DNA of 64,000 nt from Oscillospiraceae bacterium (GTDB lineage: Bacteria; Bacillota; Clostridia; Oscillospirales; Oscillospiraceae): positions 1-64,000 of the forward strand of contig JAFRIV010000020.1 of the NCBI GenBank assembly GCA_017432615.1, read 5' to 3'. Of this stretch, positions 42,256 to 50,892 are shown one piece after another. The notes under the pieces were generated by a model, which worked only from the letters and a program-made list of their open reading frames with translations, had not been told where the DNA came from and did not search any database. Position 1 is the first letter of the stretch, and every line of letters begins with the position of its first letter. Position numbers and translations under genes: made by a program.

Positions 42256-42555
42256 ATGTTGAATATCAGTAAGAAAATCGAAGACGGAAAAGCTGTTTTT
42301 GCACTGGAAGGCAGGCTGGATACTGTTACGGCCCCTGATCTGGAGAAGGAACTGAAAGGGTCCCTGGACGGGATCCAGGATCTGGTAATGGACTTTGAAA
42401 AATTGGAGTATATTTCTTCCGCAGGCCTGCGAGTTCTGCTCTCAGCCCAGAAGGTTATGACCAAGCAGGGGAAAATGGTGATCATTCATGTCAATGAATC
42501 GATCATGGAAATCTTTGAAGTAACTGGTTTTGCCGATATTCTGACGATTGAGTAA
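42256..42555 (+). CDS. STAS domain anti-sigma factor antagonist (RsbV/SpoIIAA-like)
   Basis: This 99-residue STAS protein has the pattern FALEGRLDTVTAPDLEKEL and EYISSAGLRVLLSAQ, where S54/S55 is the usual phosphorylation site. Such proteins, when unphosphorylated, sequester an RsbW-type kinase; the gene for one follows 120 nt later. Start 42256 lies 8 nt after AAAGGAGA; an in-frame ATG at 42250 is too close to that site. Confidence 0.92.
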   Translation: MLNISKKIEDGKAVFALEGRLDTVTAPDLEKELKGSLDGIQDLVMDFEKLEYISSAGLRVLLSAQKVMTKQGKMVIIHVNESIMEIFEVTGFADILTIE

Positions 42556-42674
42556 GCGGAGAACATTTGCTTTCTGAAAACTGTTTTCGTCAATATTTCG
42601 TAATATATTGTAGTGTGATGATCGGATGATGCCGCGCATCGAAGCATCAGATCAGGAAAGTGAACGGGAAGACC

Positions 42675-43082
42675 ATGAAAGAACTGACAATCAAAGCTCT
42701 GGTCGAAAACGTTCCGGTTGTAACGGCATTTGTCGATGAAGAGCTTGAAGGCGTGAATTGTCCCATGAAAGTGCAATACCAGATCGATGTCGCTGTCGAT
42801 GAAGTGTTCAGCAATATTGCCATGTATGCCTATGAGCCGGCTCAGGGAGATGCAACGATTCGTGTGGAAATAGATCGGAATGCCCGGGTAGTGAGTATTA
42901 CATTCTTTGACAGCGGGATACCGTTTAACCCGATGGACAGGGAAGAACCGGATACGTCTCTTTCCGTTGAAGAAAGAGAAATCGGAGGTCTTGGCATCTT
43001 TATCGTAAGAAAAAGCATGGATGAGATATTTTATGAATATAAGAACGGACAGAACATCCTATGCATAAAGAAAAAACTGTAG
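42675..43082 (+). CDS. RsbW-like ATP-binding protein (serine kinase/anti-sigma type)
   Basis: This 135-residue GHKL ATPase has the N box AVDEVFSNIAMYAY, the G1 box FFDSGIPFNPMD and the G2 box GGLGIFIVRKSMDE. With the STAS protein upstream it forms a partner-switch pair. No sigma factor gene is adjacent, so the pair may control a distant sigma factor or act on another target. A terminator follows and separates it from the export cassette. Confidence 0.88.
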   Translation: MKELTIKALVENVPVVTAFVDEELEGVNCPMKVQYQIDVAVDEVFSNIAMYAYEPAQGDATIRVEIDRNARVVSITFFDSGIPFNPMDREEPDTSLSVEEREIGGLGIFIVRKSMDEIFYEYKNGQNILCIKKKL

Positions 43083-43096
43083 TCAGCAGTCAGGAT

Positions 43097-43135
43097 AAAA
43101 GTGCCAGCTCACATTTTGAGTATGGCACTTTTTGA
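43097..43135 (+). terminator. Terminator after the RsbW-like gene
   Basis: AAAAGTGCCA (43097-43106) pairs perfectly with TGGCACTTTT (43123-43132), and the T tract is part of the stem's 3' end. Confidence 0.8.
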
Positions 43136-43183
43136 ATTATAAACGAGGATTCGCACTTCTGCAGGAGGCTCCGTTGAGGACCT

Positions 43184-43218
43184 GTGTGACAGGAGTGTGA
43201 GCGGGCAACTGTTACTAT
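43184..43218 (+). promoter_or_regulatory. SARP-type box and promoter of the export cassette
   Basis: GTGTGACAG (43184-43192) and GTGTGAGCG (43195-43203) are spaced 11 bp start to start. A -10-like TACTAT begins at 43213, 18 nt after the start of the second copy. The same geometry occurs at 50410 and 53698. There is no good -35, which fits an activator that replaces it. Confidence 0.65.
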
Positions 43219-43255
43219 AAAAAGAAATCAGAACTACAAAAGGAGTTGGAGTCCT

Positions 43256-43672
43256 ATGGAAGAATCCCTGTTTCGCAAACAAAGCATCGATCACATTTCT
43301 TCTCCGGAGCAGCTGAATGACTATCTGCACGTTACGAGCCCGACAGTTTGGGTCATTTTGCTGGCAATAATTATTCTCCTGGTCGGTATGTTGATCTGGA
43401 GCTCTGTGGCTACGCTGGAAAGCTATGCCGCAGGTACTGCACAGGTAGAAGACCATGTTCTTGCACTGTATTTTGATGATGTGAAGGTTGCATCCAGCGT
43501 AAAACCGGGGATGACGATACTTGTCGGGGGTGATGAGATGACAGTTCGCAGTGTCGGCAATACGGAATACGGGGTTCCCTTTGCCGTTGCGGATACAACG
43601 CTTGCCAATGGGACTTATCCGGCTCGCATTGCTTACAAGCAGACGCAGCTGATCAGTCTGTTGTTCCGTTAA
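43256..43672 (+). CDS. Short HlyD-like secretion protein of an NHLM-type export system
   Basis: This 138-residue protein has a cytoplasmic N-terminus, one membrane helix (about 32-53) and a small extracytoplasmic domain. The segment VLALYFDDVKVASSVKPGMTILVGGDEMTVRSVGNTEYGVP resembles the C-terminal beta-barrel of HlyD/NHLM membrane-fusion proteins. The lipoyl and helical-hairpin parts are missing, so it is roughly half the size I expect. It directly precedes the two ABC transporter genes, as in NHLM cassettes. The assignment rests on context plus weak similarity. Confidence 0.7.
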   Translation: MEESLFRKQSIDHISSPEQLNDYLHVTSPTVWVILLAIIILLVGMLIWSSVATLESYAAGTAQVEDHVLALYFDDVKVASSVKPGMTILVGGDEMTVRSVGNTEYGVPFAVADTTLANGTYPARIAYKQTQLISLLFR

Positions 43673-43684
43673 GAGGGGTCCTGC

Positions 43685-45865
43685 ATGATGCAGAAAGCAA
43701 AACCGGAACCGGTAATCAAAGGCAGGGTGAAAGTCCCTGTTGTCATGCAGTTGGAAGCGCTGGAATGCGGGGCGGCTTCCCTTACCATGATCATGGCTTA
43801 TTACGGCAAGTGGGTACCGCTGGAGCAGGTGCGTTTGGATTGCGGTGTTTCCCGTGACGGCTCCAACGCAAAGAATATTTTGGCTGCAGCGAGAAACTAC
43901 GGTTTTACAGCACAGGGATACCGCTGCGAGGTAGATGCCCTGCGCGATGAGATGCAGAAGCCCTGTATCATCCACTGGAATTTTAATCACTTTGTAGTGC
44001 TGAACGGGTTCCATGGAAATTATGCTTATATCAACGACCCGGCAAGAGGCGAAGTGAAGGTTCCTATGGAGGAATTTGATAAAGCCTTTACGGGGATCTG
44101 TCTGCAGATTATTCCGGGGGAGGAGTTCGTCCCGGACGGGAAGCGCGCCAGCACACTGCAGTTTGCCAGAAAACGCCTGACAGGTGCCGGAACAGCTGTC
44201 GCCTTTGTGTTGCTGTCTGCTGTGATAACTTCTCTGTTCGGTATTATCAATCCGATATTCTCCCTGTTCTTTATGGATCGTCTGCTTACAGGAGAAAACC
44301 AGGAGCTTTTAATTCCGTTTATTGTTATTATGGCGCTGATGAGTTTCGCCCAGGTGGTGGTCTCATGGATACAGGCGGTCTATTCTCTGAAGATTAACGG
44401 GAAAATGGCGATTATCGGGAACAGCACTTTTATGTGGCAGATCCTTCGCATGCCGATGGAATTCTTCTCCCAGCGTATGGCAGGGGATATTCTGTCACGG
44501 CAAAATACCAACGCATCCATAGCGTCTGTGTTGGTCAACACTTTTACGCCGTTGCTGATCAATGCTGCCATGATGGTGTTTTACCTGTTTGTTATGCTGC
44601 GTTACAGCGTGATTTTGACGCTTATCGGTCTGGTGACAATCTTCTTGAATTTACTGGTTTCACGGGTGATATCGGCAAAACGGGTCAACATCATGCGCGT
44701 GCAGATGAGAGATTCGGGCAAACTTGCTGCAGCAACGGTTTCCGGTATTCAGATGGTGGAAACGATTAAATCCAGCGGCGCAGAAAACGGCTATTTTCAG
44801 AAATGGGCCGGATACCAGGCTTCTGTCAACACGCAGAAGGTAAAATACGAAAAGCTGAACCGCTATCTTGGCAGTGTGCCGGAACTGCTTACAACACTGG
44901 CAAATTATACTGTGCTGATACTCGGGGTATGGCTGTGCATATCGGACAATTTCACACTCGGTATGGTGATGACTTTCCAGGGCTTCCTGGGCTCCTTTAT
45001 GGCCCCTGCGACGACGCTGATCTCTGCCGGGCAGACGATTCAGGAAATGCGCACCGATATGGAGCGTGTGGAAGACGTGATGCAGTACCCGCTGGATCCT
45101 CACTGTTCCGAAAAGTCTTTGGATGATGCAGCAGATTATTCCAAACTCTCCGGCGCAGTGGAATTGCGCAATGTGACCTTTGGCTATTCCCGGTTGGGAA
45201 AGCCGCTGATTGAAAACTTCTCGATGAAGATGAAGCCGGGAAGCCGTGTCGCCTTCGTCGGGACATCAGGCTGCGGGAAATCCACATTATCCAAGCTAAT
45301 CTCTGGCCTGCATCAGCCGTGGAGCGGGGAGATCCTTTTCGACGGCAAACCTATTTCTGAAATTGACCGCAGCGTATTTACCGGTTCTCTCGCAGTCGTG
45401 GATCAGGATATTGTTCTTTTTGAAGATACCATCGCCAACAATATTAAAATGTGGGATGATACGATCGAGGACTTTGAAATGATCCTTGCCGCCCGTGATG
45501 CACAGATCTATGACGATATAATGGCCCGTGACGGCGGCTTCTACGGCAGACTGACGGAAGGCGGGAAAGATCTTTCCGGCGGCCAGCGGCAGAGGCTGGA
45601 AATTGCCCGTGTTCTGGCGCAGGATCCCTCTATCATTATCATGGATGAAGCGACGTCTGCTCTGGATGCCAAAACCGAGTATGAGTTGGTGAAGGCTGTG
45701 AAAGATCGCGGGATCACATGCATTGTTATCGCTCACCGGCTCTCAACCATAAGAGACTGCGATGAGATCATTGTTCTTGATAAAGGCGTCGTTGTGGAGC
45801 GCGGAACACATGATGAGCTCTATGCCAAAGGCGGCTTTTATACAGAGCTGATCTCCAATGACTGA
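43685..45865 (+). CDS. NHLM-type ABC transporter with C39 peptidase domain
   Basis: This 726-residue peptidase-containing ABC transporter cleaves double-glycine leaders and exports the cargo. The C39 domain (about 15-140) has the catalytic cysteine C28 in LEALECGAASL, histidine H102 in FNHFVVLNG and aspartate D118 in YINDPARG, so it looks active. A six-helix membrane domain follows, then the ATPase with Walker A GTSGCGKST, signature LSGGQRQRLEIARVL and Walker B IIIMDEATSALD. Gene order matches NHLM ABC1. GAGGGG precedes ATG 43685. Confidence 0.93.
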   Translation: MMQKAKPEPVIKGRVKVPVVMQLEALECGAASLTMIMAYYGKWVPLEQVRLDCGVSRDGSNAKNILAAARNYGFTAQGYRCEVDALRDEMQKPCIIHWNFNHFVVLNGFHGNYAYINDPARGEVKVPMEEFDKAFTGICLQIIPGEEFVPDGKRASTLQFARKRLTGAGTAVAFVLLSAVITSLFGIINPIFSLFFMDRLLTGENQELLIPFIVIMALMSFAQVVVSWIQAVYSLKINGKMAIIGNSTFMWQILRMPMEFFSQRMAGDILSRQNTNASIASVLVNTFTPLLINAAMMVFYLFVMLRYSVILTLIGLVTIFLNLLVSRVISAKRVNIMRVQMRDSGKLAAATVSGIQMVETIKSSGAENGYFQKWAGYQASVNTQKVKYEKLNRYLGSVPELLTTLANYTVLILGVWLCISDNFTLGMVMTFQGFLGSFMAPATTLISAGQTIQEMRTDMERVEDVMQYPLDPHCSEKSLDDAADYSKLSGAVELRNVTFGYSRLGKPLIENFSMKMKPGSRVAFVGTSGCGKSTLSKLISGLHQPWSGEILFDGKPISEIDRSVFTGSLAVVDQDIVLFEDTIANNIKMWDDTIEDFEMILAARDAQIYDDIMARDGGFYGRLTEGGKDLSGGQRQRLEIARVLAQDPSIIIMDEATSALDAKTEYELVKAVKDRGITCIVIAHRLSTIRDCDEIIVLDKGVVVERGTHDELYAKGGFYTELISND

Positions 45866-45876
45866 GGAGGGCGACA

Positions 45877-48099
45877 ATGGGTTGGTTTGATGAACAAATC
45901 AGGCAGCGCAAAGAAAGCGATCAGGAAGTATTTGAAGAATCGATCTTTCGCATGGCCTCTGCCGTGCTGGGAAACCAGCAGGCGGCACTTCTGAGGAATG
46001 AACGGTTTATCACCAAGGAAGCCATCGATGAAATATTAAAATATTATCACTACAAACCGGCAGAGATCCCGGAGAGTATCCAGGACCCGGATGAGCAGTT
46101 GGAGTATTGCCTCCGCCCCCATGGGCTGATGAGGCGAAATGTTACCCTGGAAAAAGGTTGGTACAAAGATGCCTACGGCCCTATGCTGGCATTTCACAAA
46201 GAAGATGGGGTCCCTATCGCCATCCTTCCGAGACCGTTCCTCGGTTACTGGTTCTACGACCCGAAAAGCGGGGAGAAAAAATCCGTCAATCGACAGACGG
46301 CGGAACAGTTCGCTGCGGAAGCTATCTGCTTTTATCGTCCGCTGCCCCTGACGAAAATCGGTATTTCTGATCTTCTGCTTTTCATGGCGCGGTGCCTGAG
46401 TGTAGGAGACATCGTATTTATCGTCGGGCTCACGCTGTTCTCTACGATGATCGGCCTTTTGATCCCAAGCATCACCGCCTTGCTGACTGGGACGGTTCGG
46501 AAAAGCGGGAGCGGAATGTTCCTGCTGGGAACGGCAGTGTTTATGATTTCAACGACCATCGCCAAGAAGCTGGTCGATACAGTGAAAGAACTGATGATGA
46601 ACCGGCTTGAAACGAAAACAGATCTCTCGGTAGAAGCTGCCATGATGATGCGCGTGATGAATCTGCCGGCGAATTTCTTTCGGAAGTTCTCTTCCGGTGA
46701 ACTGTCCAGCCGCTTCAGCTCTGTGGGTCAGCTGTGCAATCTGCTGTTGGGAACCGTGCTTTCATCCGGGCTGACGTCTCTGATGTCTCTGCTTTATATT
46801 ACGCAGATCTCCCGCTTTGCCAGCGTACTGGCAGGACCTGCTATTTTGATCATCCTGGTCAGCGTGGTGCTGAGTCTTGTTTCCGTATTTGTTCAGATGA
46901 GGATCAGCAAACAGATCATGGAAAACAGTGCCAAGGAAAGCGGTTTGAGCTATGCCCTCATCACGGGTGTCCAGAAGATCAAGCTCGCCGGGGCAGAGAA
47001 ACGCGCCTTTGCCCGCTGGGCAGAGACATATTCCAAAACTGCAACGCTCAATTATGATCCACCGATCCTGATCAAGGCGAACACTCCGATTTCCACGGCA
47101 GTTACTCTTGCCGGAACGATTATTCTTTATTATCTGGCTGTGCAGGCTCATGTTTCACCGTCGGACTATGTGGCATTCAATGCCGCTTTCGGAGCTGTCA
47201 GCGCTGCTTTTTCTGCGCTGACCGGGGTTGCGCTGACAGTCTCACAGATCAAGCCGATCCTGGAAATGGCGGAGCCGATCCTGAAGACTGAGCCGGAATC
47301 TTCGGAGAACAAAACAATGGTTACCTCTTTGCGCGGCAACATTGAACTGTCCAATGTCTATTTCCGGTATAATGAAAATATGCCCTATGTGGTCGATGGC
47401 ATGAACCTCAAGATCAAAGCAGGGGAGTACATAGCTATCGTTGGGAAAACAGGTTGCGGAAAATCGACACTGATCCGTCTTCTGCTCGGTTTTGAAACAC
47501 CGGAGCGGGGCGCGATCTATTATGACGGACAGGATATCACAAAGCTTGATCTCCGTTCACTCCGGCGGCGGATCGGGGTTGTCACGCAAAACGGCAGTCT
47601 GTTCCAGGGGGATATTTATTCCAACATAGTCATTTCCGCACCGCAGCTTACTTTGGAAGAGGCATGGGAGGCAGCGGAACTTTCGGGGATCGCCGATGAT
47701 ATTCGCGCTATGCCCATGGGAATGCACACCATCATTGCAGAAGGACAGGGCGGCATCTCCGGCGGACAGAAGCAGCGGCTGATGATTGCACGGGCAATCG
47801 CTCCGAAACCAAAAGTGCTGATGTTTGATGAGGCAACTTCCGCACTGGACAACAGGACACAGAAACAGGTATCTGATGCCCTGGACGGACTGAAATGTAC
47901 TCGTATCGTGATTGCGCACCGTCTTTCCACGATTAAAAACTGTGACCGTATCCTGGTGCTGGATAAAGGCCGCATCCTGGAAGACGGAACCTACGATGAA
48001 CTGATCCGGAACAACGGATTTTTCGCAGAACTGGTCGCACGGCAGCGGCTGGATACGGAAGGAACTGATTCCGGGAAAGAGGAAAAAACAGATGGGTAA
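45877..48099 (+). CDS. NHLM-type second ABC transporter, ATP-binding/permease protein
   Basis: This 740-residue protein is the partner ABC exporter found beside the peptidase-bearing one in NHLM cassettes. It has an N-terminal domain of about 170 residues without the C39 cysteine, a six-helix membrane domain, then Walker A GKTGCGKST, signature ISGGQKQRLMIARAI and Walker B VLMFDEATSALD. It probably forms a heterodimer with the preceding protein. AGGAGG precedes the start; the end overlaps the next small gene by 8 nt. Confidence 0.92.
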   Translation: MGWFDEQIRQRKESDQEVFEESIFRMASAVLGNQQAALLRNERFITKEAIDEILKYYHYKPAEIPESIQDPDEQLEYCLRPHGLMRRNVTLEKGWYKDAYGPMLAFHKEDGVPIAILPRPFLGYWFYDPKSGEKKSVNRQTAEQFAAEAICFYRPLPLTKIGISDLLLFMARCLSVGDIVFIVGLTLFSTMIGLLIPSITALLTGTVRKSGSGMFLLGTAVFMISTTIAKKLVDTVKELMMNRLETKTDLSVEAAMMMRVMNLPANFFRKFSSGELSSRFSSVGQLCNLLLGTVLSSGLTSLMSLLYITQISRFASVLAGPAILIILVSVVLSLVSVFVQMRISKQIMENSAKESGLSYALITGVQKIKLAGAEKRAFARWAETYSKTATLNYDPPILIKANTPISTAVTLAGTIILYYLAVQAHVSPSDYVAFNAAFGAVSAAFSALTGVALTVSQIKPILEMAEPILKTEPESSENKTMVTSLRGNIELSNVYFRYNENMPYVVDGMNLKIKAGEYIAIVGKTGCGKSTLIRLLLGFETPERGAIYYDGQDITKLDLRSLRRRIGVVTQNGSLFQGDIYSNIVISAPQLTLEEAWEAAELSGIADDIRAMPMGMHTIIAEGQGGISGGQKQRLMIARAIAPKPKVLMFDEATSALDNRTQKQVSDALDGLKCTRIVIAHRLSTIKNCDRILVLDKGRILEDGTYDELIRNNGFFAELVARQRLDTEGTDSGKEEKTDG

Positions 48100-48337
48100 A
48101 GAAATCTCAAAAACAGAAGTATTGGCTGATCAGGATCTCTCTGATGTGGCTGCGGGGATCAGTGTTTATGAATCTTCGGAAGGAGTAAATCGTGACTCCT
48201 GGTTTGTAACGCTCATGTCAAGGCTGATGGGAAGAGAACAGCCGGCGCAGAATTCCGTTCTGCCTGCCCAGCAGACAGATGGGACGCCCGGCGCGGTGCC
48301 GGAGCCGCCTGAAGTAATGCGCGGCAACAGACCGTGA
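48092..48337 (+). CDS. 81-residue protein with leader-like N-terminus, possible export substrate
   Basis: I do not recognise this 81-residue protein. Its first 25 residues (EVLADQDLSDVAAGI) resemble a C39-type leader, with acidic residues, a leucine and a final small-residue pair (AG instead of GG). They align by eye with the leaders at 50536 (DADLEGTVGG) and 53798 (NDEEITKASGG). The rest has SWFVTLMSRLMG, then a Pro/Gln-rich tail. It overlaps both neighbours, so it is translated as part of the export operon. It could be a third substrate or an accessory factor. Confidence 0.6.
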   Translation: MGKEISKTEVLADQDLSDVAAGISVYESSEGVNRDSWFVTLMSRLMGREQPAQNSVLPAQQTDGTPGAVPEPPEVMRGNRP

Positions 48338-49560
48338 AGGGGAGCAATCTGAAGTTTTTCACCCGGGAGAAGAAGCCGAAGGTATACAGCCTCGCCGTTC
48401 TCACGGGGGTCGCGGCGTTGCTGTTCTTTCTTGTGGTCCGGTCTATGCCGGAGATGTGGCTTCCTTACGGGAACCTGATCCTGACGCTGTATTTCGCGCT
48501 GGCAATCATACTGCTTGCTGACGCTTTTCGCAAACAGCTTCAATATAATCCCTATTCATATAACACTATTATTTATCCGGGGTTTGCCCTTTTTATCCTC
48601 TTCCTCCTGGGTACCCATGCCTATATTACGGTGCAGTGCTTTCGAGAACCCGGAAGCTATCGGGAGGCGCAGGTGCTTTTTACCCTGGTGCATTCTGCCA
48701 AGAACTACATGTTCTTGACGACGCCGTTTTTGTTTGCCTTCTCGCTGGTGCTGCTGATCTCCAATATTTCGCTGATCCGTCACGAGGGCAGGCGTTTCGT
48801 CAATGTGCTGGGTATTCTGCTGGCTATGATGCTGATGCTGGGGGAAGTTGTGGTGGCAGCCCTGGATTTGTGGAGTTCCCTTTCCGGCCTGGGCAGCCTT
48901 CTGCAGAATATGGCAGTGAATCTGCTGGCGGCATTTTATCTCTATTTTGAGTGTATGATTGTCGGGGCTGTCATTGCTGACTGGATCGCTGCAAAGCATC
49001 AGGCAAAGCCGGACAAGGATGTTCTGCTCATTCTGGGGTGCGGGCTGAAAAAGGACGGGACCCCTACGCCATTGCTGCGCGGAAGGCTGGATCTGGCTCT
49101 TGCATTTGCAAAAAAACAGCGTGAAGAAACAAAAAAGCAGCCTGTATTTGCCGTTTCCGGCGGCCAGGGCCCGGATGAAGTCTGTCCGGAGAGTACTTCC
49201 ATGCGGGCATATCTTCTGCAGCAGGGAGTGGAGGACAGCCGCATCCTTACGGAAGACCGTTCTACAGACACCGCAGAAAACATGCGCTTTTCAAAGCCTC
49301 TGATCGACCGGCTCTTCCCGAAAGCAAAAGTTGCTTTTTTTACCACCAATTACCATGTGTTCCGTTCAGGGCTCAAGGCCCGTCAGGCGGGAATGCGTGC
49401 AGAGGGGATGGGGTCGCCGACCAAATGGTATTTCTGGCCGAATGCGGCAGTGAGAGAATTTATCGGCCTTTTGACGGAGCATAAAGGAAAGCAGGCTGCG
49501 ATCCTGACAGGGATTGCGCTTAGCTATGCCGTGCTGACATATCTGGTTTATCGCCCATAG
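48334..49560 (+). CDS. YdcF/DUF218 family membrane protein
   Basis: This 408-residue protein has about seven N-terminal membrane helices followed by a DUF218 domain (about 225-370). The domain reads VLLILGCGLKKDGTPTPLLRGRLDLALAF, FAVSGGQGPDEVCPES, and STDTAENMRFSKPL with TTNYHVFRSGLKA. DUF218 proteins such as SanA and YdcF are linked to envelope integrity, but their chemistry is unsettled. It starts with GTG inside the previous stop (GTGA), so it is coupled to the export operon. Confidence 0.85.
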   Translation: MKGSNLKFFTREKKPKVYSLAVLTGVAALLFFLVVRSMPEMWLPYGNLILTLYFALAIILLADAFRKQLQYNPYSYNTIIYPGFALFILFLLGTHAYITVQCFREPGSYREAQVLFTLVHSAKNYMFLTTPFLFAFSLVLLISNISLIRHEGRRFVNVLGILLAMMLMLGEVVVAALDLWSSLSGLGSLLQNMAVNLLAAFYLYFECMIVGAVIADWIAAKHQAKPDKDVLLILGCGLKKDGTPTPLLRGRLDLALAFAKKQREETKKQPVFAVSGGQGPDEVCPESTSMRAYLLQQGVEDSRILTEDRSTDTAENMRFSKPLIDRLFPKAKVAFFTTNYHVFRSGLKARQAGMRAEGMGSPTKWYFWPNAAVREFIGLLTEHKGKQAAILTGIALSYAVLTYLVYRP

Positions 49561-49593
49561 CGATAGATGCCTACAGGAAAGGAAGGATCCAAG

Positions 49594-50283
49594 ATGAAAT
49601 CCGATGTAATTATGATCAATAACAGCAGCGAACAGATTGAAAAAGCGCTGAATCAGGTGGAAGCGGTGGCTGTATATAAATCTCTTTCTTCCAAAAATGA
49701 GATGCTGATTCGCCTGCTTGCGGAGGAACTGCTGGGGATGGTCCGCTCCATTCTGGGGGAAACCGGCATCAAATTCTGGATAGAAGATGCGGAAGGCGTT
49801 TATCAGATCCATCTTCTTGCAGAGACTATTCTTAATACGGAAAAGCGGGAACAGCTGCTCTCTGCGGCCACCAGCGGTAAAAACGAGGAAGCCAAAGGCT
49901 TTATGGGAATGCTGCGTGAGTTTTTTTACCGCACTTCAGATCCGGATATTCCCATCCACGGCGGCATGAATGCTGTTCGGCCCGGTGCCCCTGCGTTCTG
50001 GAATTATACCTTTGAACCGGCAGTGGATACCGATCTCATGTTTGCACCATTCTGCCAGATGACGGAAGGAGTTTACATGCAGAATGTTTCTCCGAAGCTG
50101 GATTATGAATGGTCGCTGGCACAGTACAAAAACGGCCTGGATCAGCGTCGCAAGGACGACAGCGAAGCGTTAAAGGCCTGGGATGAACTGGAAAAATCGG
50201 TGGTTGCCAAGATGGCGGATGAGGTAAAGGTCGGGATTCTGGGCAACGAGGTGGAAATGGTGGTGTTCAAGCGACTCTCCTGA
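49594..50283 (+). CDS. Uncharacterised protein, possibly a degenerate GHKL ATPase
   Basis: I do not recognise this 229-residue protein with certainty. Residues about 28-60 (LSSKNEMLIRLLAEELLGMVRSIL), then FWIEDAEGVYQIHL, resemble the first helix and strand of RsbW-like GHKL ATPases, but the N-box asparagine is absent. The C-terminal VGILGNEVEMVVFKRL could be the last strand. The middle (HGGMNAVRPGAPAFWNYTFEP) is unlike known domains. It is the last gene before the first LysM peptide. GGAAGGA supports the start at 49594. Confidence 0.5.
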   Translation: MKSDVIMINNSSEQIEKALNQVEAVAVYKSLSSKNEMLIRLLAEELLGMVRSILGETGIKFWIEDAEGVYQIHLLAETILNTEKREQLLSAATSGKNEEAKGFMGMLREFFYRTSDPDIPIHGGMNAVRPGAPAFWNYTFEPAVDTDLMFAPFCQMTEGVYMQNVSPKLDYEWSLAQYKNGLDQRRKDDSEALKAWDELEKSVVAKMADEVKVGILGNEVEMVVFKRLS

Positions 50284-50333
50284 GGGATTTCCCCCGTTTC
50301 GAGTATTTTTTATGAAAAATACGAATTTTATGA

Positions 50334-50363
50334 TAGACATTTGCCCGGTATCTGTGCTATAAT
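50334..50363 (+). promoter_or_regulatory. Upstream promoter before the first LysM peptide gene
   Basis: TAGACA (50334-50339), an 18-nt spacer and TATAAT (50358-50363), closely similar to the promoter at 42132-42161. An AT-only hairpin, ACATTTTT (50385-50392) with AAAAATGT (50396-50403), followed by ATTTTTG, lies downstream and could end a very short transcript. Confidence 0.6.
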
Positions 50364-50409
50364 GTGACAACCGAGTTATGTAAAACATTTTTTATAAAAA
50401 TGTATTTTT

Positions 50410-50444
50410 GTGTGACAGTAGTGTGACAGTTGATCTGTTATACT
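50410..50444 (+). promoter_or_regulatory. SARP-type box and promoter of the first LysM peptide gene
   Basis: Two exact copies of GTGTGACAG (50410-50418 and 50421-50429) are spaced 11 bp apart, and TATACT (50439-50444) starts 18 nt after the second copy's start. This is the best of the three boxes. Confidence 0.75.
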
Positions 50445-50535
50445 CTGCCCGCAAACACGAGATGAGAAACATCCGGTTTACAGAGATATATTATCAGCAT
50501 GGCTGTTAATATAAATAAATTTGGAGGATATGAAA

Positions 50536-50766
50536 ATGAGCGAAATTATTAAGGACGCAGATCTGGAAGGCACTGTTGGCGGCAGCGCAAGAGGCCCCGA
50601 ATGGACGCAGGGCGGTATGACTTTCTACCGCATCGCATCCGGTGACACTCTTTCTGAGATTGCCTATCGTTTCCACACCACCTGTGAGGCCATCAAGGCT
50701 CTCAACCCGACCCTGATCAAGGACATCAACAAGATCAACGCCGGCTGGGAGATCCGCGTTCGCTAA
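50536..50766 (+). CDS. Double-glycine leader LysM peptide 1
   Basis: This 76-residue precursor has a 16-residue leader ending KDADLEGTVGG and a 60-residue mature part. The mature part begins SARGPEWTQGGMTFYRIASG and is one LysM domain (YRIASGDTLSEIAYRF through WEIRVR). The leader matches what C39 peptidase transporters cut, and such a transporter is 5-7 kb upstream. It is 41 of 60 identical, without gaps, to the mature part of peptide 2 (53798-54046). The start at 50536 lies 8 nt after GGAGG. Expected role: an exported peptidoglycan- or chitooligosaccharide-binding peptide; whether it is a toxin, signal or wall coat is unknown. Confidence 0.88.
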   Translation: MSEIIKDADLEGTVGGSARGPEWTQGGMTFYRIASGDTLSEIAYRFHTTCEAIKALNPTLIKDINKINAGWEIRVR

Positions 50767-50788
50767 GATTCTCTTTGCAAAACAGTTT

Positions 50789-50811
50789 CCCGCTGTCCCT
50801 GAGACAGCGGG
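50789..50811 (+). terminator. Hairpin after LysM peptide 1
   Basis: CCCGCTGTC (50789-50797) pairs with GACAGCGGG (50803-50811) around a 5-nt loop. The following AATATTGTT is a weak T tract, so termination may be partial, leaving the downstream secreted-protein gene partly co-transcribed. Confidence 0.6.
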
Positions 50812-50892
50812 AATATTGTTATCAGTCATCTTGTTTACAAACAATGTCGATACGGTTTACCAAATAAAAACATACAGGAGTATAAAAATCAT

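Noticed and set aside
42600..42650. Single GTGTGATGA and similar GTGTGA copies near 42225 and 42615 as further SARP boxes
   Set aside because: Only one copy is present in each place, without the 11-bp partner or a -10 at the fixed distance.
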